Assembly (NCBI RefSeq): GCF_900142605.1
Contig: NZ_FRBL01000012.1
Coordinates: 133,991-197,990 of the forward strand
Direction: 5' to 3'
Source of the DNA: Chitinophaga jiangningensis
GTDB lineage: Bacteria; Bacteroidota; Bacteroidia; Chitinophagales; Chitinophagaceae
DNA: 64,000 nucleotides
Positions 61,666 through 64,000 of this stretch are shown piece by piece (position 1 is the first letter of the stretch; the number at the start of each line of letters is the position of its first letter). The position numbers and the translations under genes are program-made. The notes beneath the pieces were generated by a model. That model saw only the letters and a list, made by a program, of their open reading frames with translations, was not told the origin of the DNA and searched no databases.

Positions 61666-62574
61666 TTAAAATGTAGGTGGTTTAGTGCTCAAATCCGAAT
61701 CCAGGAAGTCATCCACCATTGGCATAATCCAGTCAATATGCTCCATCATGCCGATGTGTGTGGTACCGGGGATGATGGCTACTCTTGATTTGGGCAGGCC
61801 ATACATATCTCCCATTTTACCACCGCCTTTAGCCTTGTACAGATCGAGGGCATGCTCATAGCGTACACCGTCCGCATCGCCGATGGCGAGGAATATAGGC
61901 GCCTGGATGTTTTTCACTTCTTTGGTCCAGTTGTAAGGCTTGAGGTCCATGCTAATGATTTTTTTCACATAGTCGTCGAAGTGAGCAGGATCGTTGCCGA
62001 GGCTGTCGTACTGCTTTTCGATGGCGGTACCTCTGAACATATCAGGGGTAATGGAGGCAAAACTTTTTTCAACATCCGGCCACCAGCCGTCGTTGGTGTA
62101 GGTGCCGGATAATACGATGAGCCGGCGCACCTGCTCCGGGTGACGGATGGCCAGCTGGTAGGCAATGCCACCGCCCATGCTGTATCCCATTACATCCGCA
62201 CTGTCTATTTTCAGGTGTTTTAATAAGCCGGAAACGTCATCTGCCATGCCTTCGTAGGTGATGGGTCTGTCGATGTCTTTAGTGCGGCCATGGGACTGCA
62301 TTTCCGCAACAATTACTTTACGTTTCCGGGCCATCTCCGGAATAACCCGCGACCAGTTGAGCGGAATGGTCATGTACGCGCCGTGCAATAAAACAATAGG
62401 TTTACCATCTCCATACACCTCATAATACATATTTAAACCATTGACAGCCGCAAACCCTTTATCAGTGGGTGAGAGTGTAGTGGAATCAGGAGCTGCAGCG
62501 GCTGCAGGCGCAGCTGGCTTGGGCGCTGGTTGACAGGCAGCAAATAATAAAACAGCAATAATGAATTTTTTCAT
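61666..62574 (-). CDS. Alpha/beta-hydrolase lipoprotein
   Basis: 302 residues with a lipobox (LLFAAC-Q, Cys14) and an Ala/Pro-rich linker (residues 15-30). The hydrolase core has VLLHGAYM near 63 (oxyanion loop), the nucleophile serine in GYSMGGG near 130, and the late histidine in GTTHIGMMEH. It is likely an outer-membrane or periplasmic esterase or haloalkane-type hydrolase; substrate unknown. It is divergent from a Crp gene. Confidence 0.9.
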   Translation of the reverse strand: MKKFIIAVLLFAACQPAPKPAAPAAAAAPDSTTLSPTDKGFAAVNGLNMYYEVYGDGKPIVLLHGAYMTIPLNWSRVIPEMARKRKVIVAEMQSHGRTKDIDRPITYEGMADDVSGLLKHLKIDSADVMGYSMGGGIAYQLAIRHPEQVRRLIVLSGTYTNDGWWPDVEKSFASITPDMFRGTAIEKQYDSLGNDPAHFDDYVKKIISMDLKPYNWTKEVKNIQAPIFLAIGDADGVRYEHALDLYKAKGGGKMGDMYGLPKSRVAIIPGTTHIGMMEHIDWIMPMVDDFLDSDLSTKPPTF

Positions 62575-62634
62575 ACCAGTACAGATTGATTACTGCAAAT
62601 TTCAGGAACAAATTGGAAGCATATAATGCCTGTA

Positions 62635-62663
62635 TCCGACAATCAGGAGGGTAATTCCGACAA
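62635..62663. promoter_or_regulatory. Direct repeat between hydrolase and Crp genes
   Basis: TCCGACAA occurs at 62635-62642 and 62656-62663, exactly 21 bp apart. It lies in the 128-base divergent gap between the hydrolase and a Crp-like regulator. Confidence 0.45.
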
Positions 62664-62702
62664 AAGATTTCATTATCTTGTTTAAAATTTAATCGCATTA
62701 CC

Positions 62703-63278
62703 ATGCATGAATTGCTGATTACGCAAATGTCTTATCTCATTCGTATGTCTGATGAAGAAAAGGAGTGGATAAGACAACGTTTCGAAATTAAAACTTACCA
62801 GAAAGGAGAATACTTCCTGCGGGAAGGTCAGGTATGCAGAGAGGCAGGATTTATTGTAGAAGGAATGGTCAGGTATGTACTCACCAAAGACAATGGAGAA
62901 GAACTGACGGTAGATTTCAATAAGGAAATGGAATATACCTGTAACTATGCCAGTTTTCTGGATAAATCTCCTTCGGAGAGTGCCATACAATGTATTGAAC
63001 CAACTACCATCATTGTGATCTCGTATGATGATTTGCAGGAGTTGTACGAACATTTTACGGAAGGGCAAAAATTTGGAAGATTAATTTGTGAGTTCCTGTA
63101 TGTGCAGGCCATAAAAAAAGTACAATCGTTATACACCGGTGATCCTGAAAGGAGGTACCTGCAATTTCTGGATGTATACAGCAACCTGGTGCCACGCCTG
63201 CCGCAATATTATATTTCCTCTTATGTGGGAGTACAGCCGCCCTCTTTAAGCCGGATTAGAAAAAGACTGGCAAAATAA
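62703..63278 (+). CDS. Crp/Fnr-like transcriptional regulator
   Basis: 191 residues. The cyclic-nucleotide-binding-like barrel (about 30-120; GFIVEGMVRYVLTKDNG) is followed by a C-terminal helix-turn-helix (YISSYVGVQPPSLSRIRKRL). It is divergent from the hydrolase gene and is followed after 72 bases by a small membrane-protein gene. The 21-bp direct repeat just upstream is a candidate binding site. Confidence 0.88.
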   Translation: MHELLITQMSYLIRMSDEEKEWIRQRFEIKTYQKGEYFLREGQVCREAGFIVEGMVRYVLTKDNGEELTVDFNKEMEYTCNYASFLDKSPSESAIQCIEPTTIIVISYDDLQELYEHFTEGQKFGRLICEFLYVQAIKKVQSLYTGDPERRYLQFLDVYSNLVPRLPQYYISSYVGVQPPSLSRIRKRLAK

Positions 63279-63350
63279 ATTTATTAACCCAGGTTAACGA
63301 ACGGCGGTTTGGGGAGGTATAGTTTTGTGCTATCATTAAAACATAAAACT

Positions 63351-63755
63351 ATGAACACAAGACTTGAAAAAACCGCTTACATAACGTCACTAATCACCGG
63401 ATTATTCCTCCTCTTTATCGGATACCGGTTTTTTACGCAACCTTTGGCAGCAGAGGCGGGCTTTGGTATACAAACGGGTATCACCAATCATTTAGAATTC
63501 CACTATATCAAAGGGATTCGTGATTTTGCTGTGGGAGTGCTGTTGCTGGTATTGCTCTTTACAAAGGAATTCCGCAGTTTAGGCTGGCTGATGCTGGTAA
63601 TGGGTATCGTGCCATGCATGGACTTTTCGCTCGTATTAAGTAATCCAACGCATCCGGGCTGGGCTATTTATCCGCACCTTTCGGCCATACTTATTTGCTG
63701 GACGGTAGGACCGTATTATCTTTACGCTACGAGAAAAGTGAGCAGCTTTGCATAA
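63351..63755 (+). CDS. Small membrane protein (DUF4267-like)
   Basis: 134 residues from the ATG at 63351. Four membrane segments at about 8-28, 51-68, 75-95 and 106-125, in the layout of DUF4267 proteins, with HYIKGIRDFAVGVLLL typical. Function unknown. It probably shares a transcript with the Crp-like regulator upstream (gap 72 bases). Confidence 0.7.
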   Translation: MNTRLEKTAYITSLITGLFLLFIGYRFFTQPLAAEAGFGIQTGITNHLEFHYIKGIRDFAVGVLLLVLLFTKEFRSLGWLMLVMGIVPCMDFSLVLSNPTHPGWAIYPHLSAILICWTVGPYYLYATRKVSSFA

Positions 63756-63782
63756 AGCTGCGTTGGTGAATCAGCGGTGTAG

Positions 63783-63911
63783 AGACGCCTGGCAGGCGTC
63801 TATCAAAACACAATCTTCGCTATAAATAGTATAACACTTATGGATATACGAAGTAATTATTTTAGCGAAGATTATGAAGTAGATTTACCCGGATAGACGC
63901 CTGCCAGGCGT
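63783..63911. repeat. Nested inverted-repeat element
   Basis: The outer arms (63783-63804 and 63892-63911) are reverse complements of each other over ACGCCTGGCAGGCGTCTATC, and each arm is itself a palindrome (63783-63801 and 63897-63911). An inner pair AATCTTCGCTA (63812-63822) and TAGCGAAGATT (63863-63873) is exact over 11 bp. No open frame of note lies inside. Together with the hairpin CGTTGTAAG-N11-CTTACAACG at 63956-63984 it fills the last 245 bases. A MITE-like or structural repeat is likely. Confidence 0.65.
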
Positions 63912-64000
63912 TTTCTATGGTTTTACCAAATTATTTATATTGTATTGATGGTCTTCGTTGTAAGGAACTCCGTTTCTTACAACGGCGGCTATGGTTAAAA

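Overview
The window looks like the chromosome of a member of the Bacteroidota, most likely a Chitinophaga-like Chitinophagaceae. It carries three SusC/SusD-type outer-membrane pairs, two of them controlled by an ECF sigma factor and a FecR-type anti-sigma factor. It also has a type IX secretion C-terminal domain, several Crp-like regulators of the Bacteroidota type, no Shine-Dalgarno-like spacing, and tRNA promoters of the Bacteroidota form (TTTG, 19 bp, TAnnTTTG). The genus is an inference from gene style, not from a search.

Layout. 1-2160: housekeeping genes on the minus strand (dapF, cut by the window edge, and a uridine phosphorylase), then two tandem tRNA-Cys genes. 2182-2439: a large imperfect palindrome. 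2503-10712: sigma/FecR/SusC/SusD locus ending in a thioredoxin-like protein. 10866-24846: a mixed stretch with a GNAT acetyltransferase, a Gfo/Idh/MocA oxidoreductase, a MoxR-like ATPase with a VWA partner, a sugar-phosphate-isomerase-like protein, a siderophore-type TonB receptor, a 1070-residue GT117/DUF2723 membrane protein, a SAM hydroxide adenosyltransferase overlapping a small monooxygenase, and an SDR. 24990-27263: tRNA-Lys followed by an A+T-rich two-gene unit (SMC/OLD-like ATPase plus a degenerate HNH protein) that resembles an anti-phage module. 27300-35141: small redox or detoxification enzymes, mostly next to their own regulators (TetR, Crp, WYL, AraC, HxlR), with several operator-like palindromes. 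35337-41199: porin, sulfatase and a ThuA/CBM6/fascin-like secreted protein. 41576-50592: a membrane-spanning Kelch sensor with a cytoplasmic winged helix, followed by SusC, SusD and a GH99/WbsX-like lipoprotein. 50670-53133: an exported unknown, a Crp regulator and an isochorismatase. 53168-59876: a second sigma/FecR/SusC/SusD locus on the minus strand. 60038-63755: AraC, SnoaL-like, alpha/beta hydrolase, Crp and a small membrane protein, followed by a nested palindrome near the right edge.

How the genes work together. The SusC/D loci should import glycans or other oligomers across the outer membrane. Two are switched by sigma/anti-sigma signalling. The third appears to be switched by an unusual one-component transmembrane regulator. 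The most promising candidates for undescribed biology are the ATPase/HNH pair beside tRNA-Lys, the Kelch-membrane-winged-helix regulator with its SusCD/GH99-like operon, and the two palindromic intergenic elements. No rRNA, CRISPR array, transposase or integrase was seen.
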